DNA of 64,000 nucleotides from an uncultured Dorea sp. (GCA_910586965.1 CAJUMF010000014.1:1-64000), one strand, 5' to 3'. Counted from the stretch's first letter, positions 24,841 through 33,385 are shown. Notes: generated from the letters alone by a model not told the origin. Numbers and translations are program-made.

Positions 24841-25010
24841 TGTCATTGAGAGGTTTTTCCTCGTTGCATTGCAGTTTTGTATATACAAAGCTGGGGAATG
24901 CTCCTCTGTAAAGAGGAAAGTATATATTAATTGAAGTTCACTGCCGCAAGACTGTTCTTGGGGGAAACAGTCGGCGGAAGCGTAACTGCAATAACAACCA
25001 TTGATTAAGC
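24798..25010 (-). ncRNA. Candidate structured small RNA downstream of prdE
   Basis: The gap 24775-25161 has no gene but a complete small transcription unit: a promoter at 25017-25045, then about 210 bases ending at the terminator near 24800. Within it, 24984-24998 pairs with 24863-24876 as a closing stem (TTGCAGTT/AACTGCAA plus GTTG/CAAC). Inside lie a hairpin with CCGC and GACTGTT arms (24944-24977) and a perfect hairpin TCCTCT/AGAGGA (24902-24917), plus a 14-base palindrome at 24876-24889. Size and layout would allow a 6S-like RNA, but no family could be confirmed by eye. Confidence 0.5.
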
Positions 25011-25016
25011 GTTATT

Positions 25017-25045
25017 AATATACCACTTCTTAATTGCCGCGTCAA
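25017..25045 (-). promoter_or_regulatory. Promoter of the small RNA candidate
   Basis: TTGACG (25040-25045) and TATATT (25017-25022), spacer 17, on the minus strand, with no coding frame starting downstream. Confidence 0.7.
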
Positions 25046-25161
25046 TACTTTATACAACAAAAGTATATCTTTATGCACCTTAACAAAAATTTAACGATTT
25101 TTTTGTCATAATTGAACACTTTACCACATCAAATTATTGAATTACCCCTCAATTCTAACCC

Positions 25162-25641
25162 TTACCTGCTCTCCTGCTCTTTTTTCCTCATCTTAAGTTT
25201 CAGCAGTGCTTTTGCTTTCAGACAGTCGATGCGGTCCATATTATTTTCCCCCACGACATCCGTCTCTTCCCCGCTCTCGCTCTTGTTGATATCAACAATC
25301 GCATCCAGATAATCATTGACGACTACAAACTGTGCAACTGTACCGTTAAATGTGATTCCCGTAACCGGTATGCCCCTTATGCCAATCTGCTCAATCGTGT
25401 TCGTATAGTCCACATGGCTGTTTCCCCATCCGTCGCAGGAGAGGATAACTCCGTCCGCGCGCATACACTCCGCCCATACGGCAGCCCGAGTCCCGACAAG
25501 CATCTTATCCTCATTTCCATCCGGAGAGCCTACAAGCATAACTCCCATCAGGTCAAGGTCAGTGTCTTCCGCCACAACCTCCAGAAGAGGATCCCTGAAA
25601 TGATGCAGCGATGTTTCCTTTGTTGAAGGACCAATTCCCAT
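25162..25641 (-). CDS. prdE: D-proline reductase associated protein PrdE
   Basis: 159-residue protein related to the part of PrdA after its self-cleavage site: it opens 'MGIGPSTKETSLHHFRDPLLEVV', matching PrdA 'CIGPASKEMSRHYWREPLVLEAL', and continues with 'LMGVMLVGSPDGNEDKM' like PrdA 'CGVVFVGSPQINAEKF'. It lacks the cysteine that gives the pyruvoyl group (Gly-Ile here). It forms a two-gene unit with prdD. Its role in the reductase is not established; a structural or chaperone partner is plausible. ATG at 25641 follows AGGAGG. Confidence 0.88.
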   Translation of the reverse strand: MGIGPSTKETSLHHFRDPLLEVVAEDTDLDLMGVMLVGSPDGNEDKMLVGTRAAVWAECMRADGVILSCDGWGNSHVDYTNTIEQIGIRGIPVTGITFNGTVAQFVVVNDYLDAIVDINKSESGEETDVVGENNMDRIDCLKAKALLKLKMRKKEQESR

Positions 25642-25654
25642 ACTCTTTCACCTC

Positions 25655-26422
25655 CTACTGCATAGAACGGATAATGCCGTCACGGTACTCATTTGGAGAT
25701 ACGATAATTGGCATATTACCCATGTCAATAATTGATTTTCCGCCTTCCACGCCAGAAGGTTCCTTCGCAAACAAGTGCGTGTCATACATCGCTCCCTGCC
25801 CTGCAACCTGCTTGATAATCAGAACTTTCTTCTTTCCCGGCCTTACGATGTCGTGATACTCATGACGTTCCGTGCATTTTTCGCCTTTGAATTTCTTTAA
25901 TTTGTCACGATAGCTCTGAATGAACTTATCACATGCCCTGTGGGCTGCCGTCGGCCCCGGACGCTCCTGCCCCATACCCGCCGCAAGGGTCACATCAAAG
26001 GAAATGATATAATCATTATCCCCTGGCGTACCCGCACGGTTCAGGTATAACTGTTCCTTTAAGTTTCCCTCTGATGAGCCGAATTCATGGCACTGCTTGC
26101 CGTTCACATCCACACCTGTAAGGATGACATATACACCCGTAATCGTATGTGTAATTCCCTCTCCCAGCTTTCCAAGTACCTTTGTGGAAATAGGCACGAT
26201 ATCCATCATGGTATTCGTCCAGCGGTCATGGTCGCCCGGCTTTATAAGCTGAATGTCAATCTTTTCTATATGCTCTTCCGCCGCTGTAAGTTCATCAAGC
26301 ATCTCTTTGCTGACTGTCATATGACCATCCGTTGTGATATCATTGTGTTCGCCCCATTCCACCTCATTCATGTGAAACGCTTTGATGACCAGCCTTCTTA
26401 AGTCCTTTACTTCATCAGCCAA
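25655..26422 (-). CDS. prdD: D-proline reductase associated protein PrdD
   Basis: 255-residue paralogue of the middle of PrdA, from about residue 180 to the cleavage site: 'GVYVILTGVDVNGKQCHEFGSSEGNL', 'RPGPTAAHRACDKFIQSY' and 'VRPGKKKVLIIKQVAGQGAMYD' match PrdA. It ends 'SPNEYRDGIIRSMQ' exactly where PrdA reads 'SPLEVLDGCIHALT' before the cleaved cysteine. Start codon is TTG at 26422, 8 bases after GGAGGTG. It has its own promoter and follows a strong terminator. Function beyond association with proline reductase is unproven. Confidence 0.88.
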   Translation of the reverse strand: MADEVKDLRRLVIKAFHMNEVEWGEHNDITTDGHMTVSKEMLDELTAAEEHIEKIDIQLIKPGDHDRWTNTMMDIVPISTKVLGKLGEGITHTITGVYVILTGVDVNGKQCHEFGSSEGNLKEQLYLNRAGTPGDNDYIISFDVTLAAGMGQERPGPTAAHRACDKFIQSYRDKLKKFKGEKCTERHEYHDIVRPGKKKVLIIKQVAGQGAMYDTHLFAKEPSGVEGGKSIIDMGNMPIIVSPNEYRDGIIRSMQ

Positions 26423-26466
26423 TTTACTTTCACCTCCGTCTTCGTGCTGTTTTTATTTGTATCTTA

Positions 26467-26495
26467 ATTATAAAATAATCCTGTCTTTTTTCCAA
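26467..26495 (-). promoter_or_regulatory. Promoter of prdDE
   Basis: TTGGAA (26490-26495) and TATAAT (26467-26472), spacer 17, between the prdB terminator and prdD. Confidence 0.7.
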
Positions 26496-26504
26496 CACTT
26501 CATT

Positions 26505-26540
26505 TGAAAAAAAGAGCAGATGTTTTTCATCTGCTCTTTA
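26505..26540 (-). terminator. Terminator after prdB
   Basis: Perfect 12-bp stem, AAAGAGCAGATG/CATCTGCTCTTT (26511-26522 with 26528-26539), followed on the minus strand by a run of T. It would end or attenuate the prdC-prdB transcript before prdDE. Confidence 0.9.
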
Positions 26541-26615
26541 ACATCCTATATCCTGCGGATGCCCTACGGCAAAACCTTTTTTAGGGCCAACCGCCTCTCA
26601 TCCGCCGGGTTTCCT

Positions 26616-27341
26616 TTAGATCTTAGCTACATACTCAAATGGCAGCGGAACAATCTTTCCAGGTGTCTGGATTTCCATTAACTGCTCAAGAGTTGCTTTA
26701 ACGATCTGTGTCTGCTGTTCAACATTGTGCGGTCCACCTGCATTAGCACCCATAGGTACCAACGGAGCAACTGCACGAGGAGTACCGGTCTGACGAACAA
26801 CCGGCGGAAGAGCTGCAATAATAATTGTAGGAATTCCAGCTTCTTCAATCGCTCTCTGCACCAATACTGCAGAGCGGTGGCAAGTACCTCAGCCAGCGGT
26901 GAGGACAACTGCATCAACATCCTCTTCTTTGAACATCTGAGCGATAGCCGGACCAGTCTCGCCTTTGAACTTCTCCTGGTTTCCACCGCCGCCCATGAAT
27001 CCGGCATGTACCGGAGCACAAGCTCTGATAAAGCCTTCTGCAGCCAATTCGTGAATTCTGTCAATCGGGAACATGCAGTTAATGTCTTTGTTAACATCAC
27101 TGTTATCATATCCGCCGTGGGATACCATCAGATCATCTGACGGAGTTGTGTTCTCTATCTTTCTCCATGTGAAGTCACCGGCAAGATTAAATCTTTCCTG
27201 ATCTTTCTTGTGAACGCCTGCTGCTGTTGCAAGAGCGATAGACATGTCTTTAAGCTCTTTTGTTACAGGAGTCCATACAGACGGCGGAGTAATAGGAACG
27301 AATATTTCTGATTGTAAACCTTTAACAACCGTTAAACTCAT
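26616..27341 (-). CDS. prdB: D-proline reductase selenoprotein subunit PrdB
   Basis: Catalytic selenocysteine subunit of D-proline reductase, which reduces D-proline to 5-aminovalerate. The 241-codon frame is interrupted once, by TGA at 26889-26891 (codon 151), in 'VVLTAG-U-GTCHRSAVLVQRAIEEAG'; the frame continues to a stop at 26616, and the Sec-Gly-Thr-Cys-His context matches the family's active site. A 6-bp hairpin CTCTGC/GCAGAG with a 9-base loop begins 14 bases after the UGA (26854-26874), a plausible SECIS element. ATG at 27341 follows AAGGAGG. tRNA-Sec, selA, selB and selD are all within 15 kb. Splitting it into two proteins would be an annotation error. Confidence 0.96.
26854..26874 (-). 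promoter_or_regulatory. Candidate SECIS hairpin of prdB
   Basis: Stem CTCTGC (26869-26874 read on the minus strand) with GCAGAG (26854-26859) and a 9-base loop containing GG-type bases, 14 bases downstream of the Sec UGA. Position and shape suit the bacterial SECIS recognised by SelB. Confidence 0.6.
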
Positions 27342-27343
27342 TT

Positions 27344-27640
27344 TTAGACCTCCTTATTATCCAAACGTTTACTCATTTCTTGTTGTTTGCGTCTTTCTTT
27401 TTCAATGTTGCTGACGTAGTGTTCATTTATCTCCGGTCCAAGCTGCTCCGGGAAACTCATGTTCCATCCGAATTCCTGCCCCACTTTCGGTTCAGTGTCA
27501 CAGATAAACATTCTCTTGGGAGCTTTGAAAAACCCCAGGCGCCCTTTCAGGTCAACGCTGATGCTGCAGTCATCGACTTCTACTACAACGCCCTCCATAT
27601 AAATGATCCTGTCGCCGTAATTCAAACGTTCATTATTCAT
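27344..27640 (-). CDS. Small conserved protein between prdA and prdB
   Basis: 98 aa, 'MNNERLNYGDRIIYMEGVVVEVDDCSISVDLKGRLGFFKAPKRMFICDTEPKVGQEFGWNMSFPEQLGPE' in outline, with a beta-rich N-terminal half and a charged helical tail. A gene of this kind occurs at this position in Clostridium and C. difficile prd operons (the CBO2463/CBO2479-domain type). It is tightly packed between prdA and prdB, so it is likely made with them. Biochemical role unknown. Confidence 0.8.
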   Translation of the reverse strand: MNNERLNYGDRIIYMEGVVVEVDDCSISVDLKGRLGFFKAPKRMFICDTEPKVGQEFGWNMSFPEQLGPEINEHYVSNIEKERRKQQEMSKRLDNKEV

Positions 27641-27656
27641 TCAGCACACCTTTGGC

Positions 27657-29507
27657 TTAGCTGTATTTTAATCTACGCTTCTCACTCATCGGGAGCTCCT
27701 GCTCATTTCCAACAAGATCGATCTTTGTGCCGCATGCGCCCTCAATTAACTCTACGTTTGTAGACTTAACGTTTGGATTCCACTTCTTCTCAGCAGCCTT
27801 AACGTCTTCTCCGGCCATAGCTGCTTTCAGCATAGCAAGTGCGCGGATAGCGTCTTCCTGACAAAGTGTGTTGTTACCAAGAATCTCATTCTCGATACCT
27901 GCTTCAGATTTGTTGTTATCAACCATGTACTGCATGTACTTATTACCAACAACGAGAGCGCCCTGTACTGCACAGTAAGACATACCTACTGTCGGAACTC
28001 CTCTCATACCAATCTGCTCGATATGGCTTGCGAAGTCAATATGGTTGTTTCCAAATCCTTCAGTCGTAACGAATGCACCATCAGCATCCATCATCTCTAC
28101 TGTGTGTCCTACACGGCGGGATACGTAGAATTTCTCAGCGTTGATCTGAGGAGATCCAACGAATACAACACCGCAAAGGTCAACTTCTTCATCATGAAGA
28201 GCCTCGAGAACAAGCGGCTCTCTCCAGTAATGTCTGGACATCTCTTTCGATGCAGGTCCGATACATGTCAAAGCATGGATACATCCGTCAAGAACCTCAA
28301 GCGGAGATACGCAAACAGGAACGTTTCCTAAGTCTACGTTAGCTCTTGCGCCAAGGATACCAACCGGCTCTACAGGAAGGATGAAGTTATCATGCATAGC
28401 TCCCTGTCCCATGATCTCTTTAACGATTACAACTTTCTTCTTACCTGGACGACGGATAGATTTCAGCTCCTGAGTATCAACTACAAGGCTCTCGTCAAGT
28501 TTCTTCATAACCTCACGGATCTCCTGCGTGATGATATCAAATGCTGTATGAGCAGCCATAGGCCCGCGGCGCTCCATGTTTGTCTTCTCTTGGATAACAA
28601 TGTTACCTTTGATGAAGATCTCGCCTTTATCCGGACATCCCGGACGCCCCCACATAATGTTCTCGTCAAGGTATCCTTCGGAAGAACCGAACTCACCGAT
28701 CTGAACTCCGCCTTCGTCAACACCTGTCAGCATCATAACAACGCCGTCAAGTACTCTTGTCACGCCGCTTCCGAGTTCATCATCGCCCTCTTTTGTAGCG
28801 ATTGGCTGTACGTCCATAACTGTCTCAGAATATGTGTGATATAACTCAGGAGTGATGATCTCAAGTTTGAAATCTTTCACTAATTCCTGATCTGCGATAA
28901 CGTCTGCTTCGATTCCTTCACGGATGTAAAGAGTCGTTCCCTCAATCTTTGTCTCAGGCCCTCTCTTAACTTCTGTGATATTGAAGTGCTTTCTTGTAAG
29001 AGTTCCTACGATTTTCTCTTCTCCAACCGCTGCCGGTGCTGCCGCGTCTACTGCTGCAGCTGCTGCTGCCGGAACCGGTGCAACTGCTGCGCCGCCGCCA
29101 AGTGCTCCAACAGGAATCTCAAGGTCGATATCCTTACCCTCTCCGATGTGGATCTTAAGCATGCCGCCTGCCACCGGTGCTGCTGGTGCTACTGGTGCCG
29201 CAACCGGCGCTGCCTCTGCGACCTCTTCTTCTGCTGCTGCCACCGGTGCGCTAGGAGCCTTAGCTCCGTCAAGAACATCTGCGGTAAGCGGGGCAAGAGA
29301 ATCACAGGTTTTTGTAAGTTTTGCTCCTAATACTTCCTCGATGGTCAGGCAACCGTCAAGGTTTAATAATCCTGAATCTACCAAATCGTCAAAAATTGCC
29401 GGATCTTCCAGATTCGCAGGCTCGATTGTAATGCCGGCCTCGGCTCTACAACATAAAACCGCAGGATCATGAGCATGTGCTTTAGCTGTTTCAGCTGTGA
29501 TAGACAT
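27657..29507 (-). CDS. prdA: D-proline reductase proprotein PrdA
   Basis: Pyruvoyl-dependent subunit precursor of D-proline reductase (616 aa). It is cleaved in a Thr-Cys pair to two chains, the cysteine becoming the pyruvoyl group that binds proline (established for the Clostridium enzyme). The likely pair here is Thr414-Cys415 in 'HALTCIGPASKEMSRHY' (codon 28263-28265). An alanine/proline-rich linker lies at about 83-165. The N-terminal region (1-80) is acidic and precedes it. It works with PrdB and with electrons thought to pass through PrdC. It is the second gene of the prdC operon. An AGGAGG site precedes the ATG at 29507. Confidence 0.97.
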   Translation of the reverse strand: MSITAETAKAHAHDPAVLCCRAEAGITIEPANLEDPAIFDDLVDSGLLNLDGCLTIEEVLGAKLTKTCDSLAPLTADVLDGAKAPSAPVAAAEEEVAEAAPVAAPVAPAAPVAGGMLKIHIGEGKDIDLEIPVGALGGGAAVAPVPAAAAAAVDAAAPAAVGEEKIVGTLTRKHFNITEVKRGPETKIEGTTLYIREGIEADVIADQELVKDFKLEIITPELYHTYSETVMDVQPIATKEGDDELGSGVTRVLDGVVMMLTGVDEGGVQIGEFGSSEGYLDENIMWGRPGCPDKGEIFIKGNIVIQEKTNMERRGPMAAHTAFDIITQEIREVMKKLDESLVVDTQELKSIRRPGKKKVVIVKEIMGQGAMHDNFILPVEPVGILGARANVDLGNVPVCVSPLEVLDGCIHALTCIGPASKEMSRHYWREPLVLEALHDEEVDLCGVVFVGSPQINAEKFYVSRRVGHTVEMMDADGAFVTTEGFGNNHIDFASHIEQIGMRGVPTVGMSYCAVQGALVVGNKYMQYMVDNNKSEAGIENEILGNNTLCQEDAIRALAMLKAAMAGEDVKAAEKKWNPNVKSTNVELIEGACGTKIDLVGNEQELPMSEKRRLKYS

Positions 29508-29661
29508 ATTGTTTTCCCTCCTTGTTTGGATTTCTTAATTATATATACAGCCGCTTCCGGCAGGCGAAAACCTCTCACTTCGCCGTCACGCAAAAAGGAA
29601 TCGGGGAACCTTTTTTACGCGCCGCAAGCAGCAGTAATACCTTTAAAATCATGTGCGTTTT
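29508..29661 (-). promoter_or_regulatory. prdC-prdA spacer with hairpin
   Basis: 154 bases with a GGCGAA/TTCGCC hairpin (about 29562-29584) and an AGGAGGG site before prdA. It may set the relative amounts of prdC and prdA; no T run follows the stem. Confidence 0.4.
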
Positions 29662-31068
29662 CTAAAAATCGATATCCTGGCTTACCTGTTTGGATACTTT
29701 GAGCGTCCTGTACAGAGCATGGCCAACAGACCTCATCACATGGTCTGTCTGGTGGAACACCTTAAGACCCATCTTCGGACCGGATGCCATAACAGTATTG
29801 GAACAGTCAGAGCAGTTGCCGATGATGATGTACTCACACTTATCTTTCTTGAACTGCATGTTGTTCTTAACCTGTCCGGGACAGTTGCCAGGCCTTAAGC
29901 ACTTAAGCGGTGCGCCCGGCTTATTCTCGATAGCCTGCTTGCATCTTGCCACAGACACGACCTTGCCGTTCATCTTCTCACAGATCTCACGCATGCGCTC
30001 TTCATTGCCTCCGCATGCACATACAAGAAGGCCCACGTTCGCCCCGTGAAGATCCGGGAACTCAACCGTAACAAGAATTCCTCCTGTCGTCTTTGTGATC
30101 GGCGCGTCAAAGTCTGTAGACTTTCCCGTAAACGCTCCGCCCATAACGATCTCGCCGTACTTTCCGTCGATACCGCCGGCTCTTTCAATCAATTCCCCAA
30201 CACTGGTTCCAACCGGAACGTCCATGAAAACGTGTGCGCCGTTTCCGCCGTTGAGTTTGCCGCGGACAGTCAGATTCTTTGTAATGCAAGGTTTCTTCTC
30301 GTCAATCGCCTCTGCAACCTTTGCTGCCGTCTCAAGATTGACAACAACAGACTTTGCCGCAGACGGAAGCTGCATCGTCGTAAGGTTCACGCCAAGGCAC
30401 TCTCTTACTACCGCACGCTCCTCGCCCATCGGGTAGATATCTGGAAGAAGATGCATGGAAATTGCAGATTCGCCCTCTAACGCTTTCTGCAGCGTCTTGA
30501 TCGCCTTCTGGTTTTTCTTCTTAATAGCAAAGATCGCCTTATCGGCATTGGTAATCTCCATGCAGTATTTCACGCCGCGGATTACCTTGTCGCACTGCTC
30601 CTCAATCTGCTTGATATTATGTTCTAATCCAGGCTCGCACTCAGCCGCGTTGATCAGGATGTAGCCCTTCTCGCAATCCAGCTTAAAGTCAGCCGGCAGC
30701 TCCGGGTTGATCTCCGGGTCAAGCTCGCCCATCGGCGTCTCCGCCAGATTGATATTAAGCTTGATTCCTGTCGGGAATCCTGCGCCTCCAAGCCCTACGA
30801 CTCCTGCCGCCTTCACCATGTCAAGCTTGCTTGCATCCTCAGGCACATCAATCGGCACAAACTCATCCGGCTGCTCCTCGGAAGGCTCGATGATGATCCT
30901 GTCGTCCGTAACCTCAGCCACTTTCCCGTACACACTGGAAAAAATGTTAGCGCCAAGCCCCGTAGGCGTTGCAATCAATGTACCTTTTTTTACCTCGTCT
31001 CCGGCCTTAACGATTGCTGCACATGGTGCCCCAACATGCTGACGTAATAACATCTGTACATTTCCCAT
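29662..31068 (-). CDS. prdC: Proline reductase-associated electron transfer protein PrdC (RnfC-like)
   Basis: RnfC-like protein (468 aa) expected to feed electrons from NADH to proline reductase. It has an RnfC-type N-terminal region ('GAPCAAIVKAGDEVKKGTLIATP') and the NADH-binding fold with 'GGAGFPTGIKL' and 'INAAECEPGLEHN'. The C-terminal third holds several cysteines ('CACGG', 'CLRPGNCPG', 'GNCSDCSNT') that could carry redox cofactors. Some PrdC proteins are described as selenoproteins; here no in-frame UGA is seen and the positions are cysteine. ATG at 31068 is used because AGGAG abuts the earlier ATG at 31077. A promoter such as TTGATG/AATACT upstream is possible but weak. Confidence 0.92.
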   Translation of the reverse strand: MGNVQMLLRQHVGAPCAAIVKAGDEVKKGTLIATPTGLGANIFSSVYGKVAEVTDDRIIIEPSEEQPDEFVPIDVPEDASKLDMVKAAGVVGLGGAGFPTGIKLNINLAETPMGELDPEINPELPADFKLDCEKGYILINAAECEPGLEHNIKQIEEQCDKVIRGVKYCMEITNADKAIFAIKKKNQKAIKTLQKALEGESAISMHLLPDIYPMGEERAVVRECLGVNLTTMQLPSAAKSVVVNLETAAKVAEAIDEKKPCITKNLTVRGKLNGGNGAHVFMDVPVGTSVGELIERAGGIDGKYGEIVMGGAFTGKSTDFDAPITKTTGGILVTVEFPDLHGANVGLLVCACGGNEERMREICEKMNGKVVSVARCKQAIENKPGAPLKCLRPGNCPGQVKNNMQFKKDKCEYIIIGNCSDCSNTVMASGPKMGLKVFHQTDHVMRSVGHALYRTLKVSKQVSQDIDF

Positions 31069-31269
31069 GTCAAACATCTCCTTTTCTTTGTTTATATTAG
31101 TAAAAAACGAACCTATCCATCCGTTTCATTACCTCTCAATAACACACATCTTAAGTTTCTTCTGACGTATTTAATATTCCCCAAAAGCGTCTTTTCATTT
31201 ATAAGTATTTTCTATAATAACATGCCATCAAATTCTTAACAGCTAAAAACCGCTTAAAACTGCACTTTT

Positions 31270-31367
31270 TGGCGAGGGCATGTGGGAATCGAACCCACCC
31301 GGGACGCTCTTAACGCCCCACACTGGTTTTGAAGACCAGGAGGCACACCAGTCACCCATCTACCCCC
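31270..31367 (-). tRNA. selC: tRNA-Sec (anticodon UCA)
   Basis: 98-base gene with an encoded CCA. Anticodon TCA (31330-31332) lies in loop CTTCAAA on a CTGGT/ACCAG stem. The T arm is GTGGG-TTCGATT-CCCAC, the acceptor stem is long as in tRNA-Sec, and the long variable arm contains GGGGCGTTAAGAGCGTCCC. The acceptor ends pair over 7 bp with a final G-A mismatch. It would deliver selenocysteine to PrdB and SelD. It lies on the same strand as and upstream of prdC. Confidence 0.95.
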
Positions 31368-31391
31368 ATATTCCATTGTTCATGCGAAATA

Positions 31392-31420
31392 ACTTTATCA
31401 TATTCTACAATATATTTCAA
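31392..31420 (-). promoter_or_regulatory. Promoter of the tRNA-Sec gene
   Basis: TTGAAA (31415-31420) and TAAAGT (31392-31397), spacer 17; transcription would begin near 31385, about 18 bases before the tRNA. Confidence 0.65.
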
Positions 31421-31456
31421 CAGTTTTTATTTAGTTTTTATAATACCAAAAAACCG

Positions 31457-31485
31457 TTGACTTTTCAAGGTTTTTCCCTCATAAT
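31457..31485 (+). promoter_or_regulatory. Candidate promoter of prdF
   Basis: TTGACT (31457-31462) and CATAAT (31480-31485), spacer 17, giving a leader of about 170 bases before the racemase gene. Confidence 0.5.
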
Positions 31486-31580
31486 AGAATCAAATAATTG
31501 AACCACATACTAGAACGTAGTCTATTTGTTATTTTTCTGTCATTTTTTATGTGCTGCGATATATATTTTTCGGAAAAAGG

Positions 31581-31614
31581 CATGGCCAAATATCCTTTTC
31601 GCCATGTTTTTATA
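31581..31614 (+). terminator. Possible attenuator in the prdF leader
   Basis: CATGGC/GCCATG stem (31581-31586 with 31601-31606) followed by TTTTT on the plus strand, between the candidate promoter and prdF. It could stop transcription before prdF under some conditions. Confidence 0.45.
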
Positions 31615-31665
31615 TAAAAGAAACTATAGATTTTATCTATGAGTATGTTTAAGGAGGTAATCATT

Positions 31666-32700
31666 ATGGAGTTGAAAGCTAATGTAAACTTCGACCGGTT
31701 TGAGAGTGCTCTCCAGGTAGTAGATTCTCACACCGTCGGCGAGTTCTGCCGTATCGTTATCGGCGGATTCCCGGAGCCGGAAGGCAACACGATGATCGAG
31801 AAGAAAAAATGGATGGAGGACAATTACGATCATGTTCGTACAGCTCTTATGTTTGAGCCAAGAGGACATCACGACATGTTTGGCGCGTTCCTCTGCAAGC
31901 CGGTTAACCCAGAGGCACAGTTCGGCGTTATGTTCATGGACACAGGCGGATACCTGAACATGTGCGGCCACTGCACCATCGGCGCAGTTACCGTTGCAGT
32001 TGAGGCAGGCCTTGTAGAATCCAAAGAAGGGGAAAACGACGTGATTCTTGAAGCTCCTGCAGGACTGATCCGCACAAAGGCTATCGTAAAAGACGGCAAG
32101 GTTGAGAGTGTTACCCTGACCAATGTTCCGGCGTTTGTTTACAAAGAAAACCAGAAAGTTACGATTGACGGCAAGGAAATCGAATTCACGATTTCTTTCG
32201 GCGGAAGTTTCTTCGCGCTGGTTGACACAACAAAGCTTGACATCGGCGAGATTAATGCGAAGTCCGTTCCTGCATACGCAGACCTGGGCATGAAGATGTT
32301 AGAGATCATCAACAAAGAGATTCCGATACAGCACCCAGAGCTTGACATTACAAGCGTTGACCTGGTTGAATTCTACGGACCGACACCGAATTCGGAAAAA
32401 GCTAACATGCGAAACGTTGTTATCTTCGGCGAGCATATGGCTGACCGCTCACCATGCGGAACCGGAACAAGCGCGAAACTTGCAACTCTTCACCACTGGG
32501 GAGAGATTGGCGTAGGCGAAGAATTTATCTACGAAAGCTTTATCGGCAGCCTGTTCAAAGGTGTTATTAAAGAAACCACCAAAGTTGGAGACTTTGACGC
32601 TGTCATCCCGATGATTACAGGAAGCTGCTACCTGACAGGCGTTGCTACATATTTAATCGACCCGACAGATCCGCTTAAATATGGTTTCCAGGTAGGTTAA
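31666..32700 (+). CDS. prdF: Proline racemase
   Basis: Cofactor-independent racemase (344 aa) that converts L-proline to D-proline, the substrate of PrdAB. The two catalytic cysteines are in 'MCGHCTIG' and 'DRSPCGTGTSAK', and the N-terminal 'DSHTVGEFCRIVIGGFP' is a family motif. ATG at 31666 follows AAGGAGGTAATC; an ATG at 31639 lies before the ribosome site. It is divergent from tRNA-Sec/prdC and followed by a TetR regulator. 4-hydroxyproline or similar substrates are possible for relatives, but the prd neighbours support proline. Confidence 0.95.
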   Translation: MELKANVNFDRFESALQVVDSHTVGEFCRIVIGGFPEPEGNTMIEKKKWMEDNYDHVRTALMFEPRGHHDMFGAFLCKPVNPEAQFGVMFMDTGGYLNMCGHCTIGAVTVAVEAGLVESKEGENDVILEAPAGLIRTKAIVKDGKVESVTLTNVPAFVYKENQKVTIDGKEIEFTISFGGSFFALVDTTKLDIGEINAKSVPAYADLGMKMLEIINKEIPIQHPELDITSVDLVEFYGPTPNSEKANMRNVVIFGEHMADRSPCGTGTSAKLATLHHWGEIGVGEEFIYESFIGSLFKGVIKETTKVGDFDAVIPMITGSCYLTGVATYLIDPTDPLKYGFQVG

Positions 32701-32797
32701 TCTCAAAGCCTTAAGTCAGCAAGTATAGAATTGCAGAAGCGGATTAAGGACAATCCGCTTCTCTTTTTATAAAAATCAGAAAGGAAAGGTACATTCG

Positions 32798-33385
32798 ATG
32801 CCGAGGAAACGACAACCAACGAAGACCCGCATCGTGAAAGCCGCATGGAATCTGTTTTATAAAAATGGTTACGACCACACCACAATTGAGGATATTATTG
32901 CAGCCTCTAAAACTTCTAAAGGAACATTTTATCACTATTTTAAAGGTAAGGAAGCTCTTCTCAACAGCCTGTCCTACCTGTTTGATGAAAAGTATGAGGA
33001 GCTTTACAACACGATGGACCGCGGTTTATCCAGCTATGACAAGCTGCTGCTTTTAAACCGCGAGCTGTTTAGTATGATTGAAGAATGTGTCGATATTCAT
33101 CTTTTAGCTTATCTTTATTCCTCACAACTTATAACAAAGGACAAGAAATCCCTGTCCGACAAAAAGCGTTTTTATTTCAAATGGATTACTGAGATTATAT
33201 CTGATGGTTTAGAACGAGGCGAGTTCAGGAATACGAGCACTGCCGAAGAGCTCATGGATATCTACGCCATGTATGAGCGGGCACTCCTATACGACTGGGC
33301 GCTGTTCAAAGGCAGTTTCTCTCTATCTGAATACAGTAACAAGCTGCTCCCGCACGTACTAGATACTTTTATAAAAGGAGTATAG
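32798..33385 (+). CDS. TetR/AcrR-family transcriptional regulator
   Basis: 195 aa with an N-terminal TetR helix-turn-helix ('TRIVKAAWNLFYKNGYDHTTIEDIIAASKTSKGTFYHYFKGKEALL') and a variable ligand-binding C-terminal domain. It lies 97 bases after prdF on the same strand, so it may be co-transcribed and may control prdF or nearby genes; targets are not visible. The sigma54 activator PrdR that governs prd genes in C. difficile is not seen here. A strong terminator follows. Confidence 0.9.
   Translation: MPRKRQPTKTRIVKAAWNLFYKNGYDHTTIEDIIAASKTSKGTFYHYFKGKEALLNSLSYLFDEKYEELYNTMDRGLSSYDKLLLLNRELFSMIEECVDIHLLAYLYSSQLITKDKKSLSDKKRFYFKWITEIISDGLERGEFRNTSTAEELMDIYAMYERALLYDWALFKGSFSLSEYSNKLLPHVLDTFIKGV

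Noticed and set aside
28975..29472. Long plus-strand frame rich in Ala and Ser
   Set aside because: It is the antisense of the Ala/Pro-rich linker of prdA, where GC-rich repeats keep several frames open.
31078..31269. Sigma54 promoter upstream of prdC, as controls prd genes with PrdR in C. difficile
   Set aside because: No acceptable -24/-12 pair (TGGC and TGC at the right spacing) is visible, and no PrdR-type activator is in the window.
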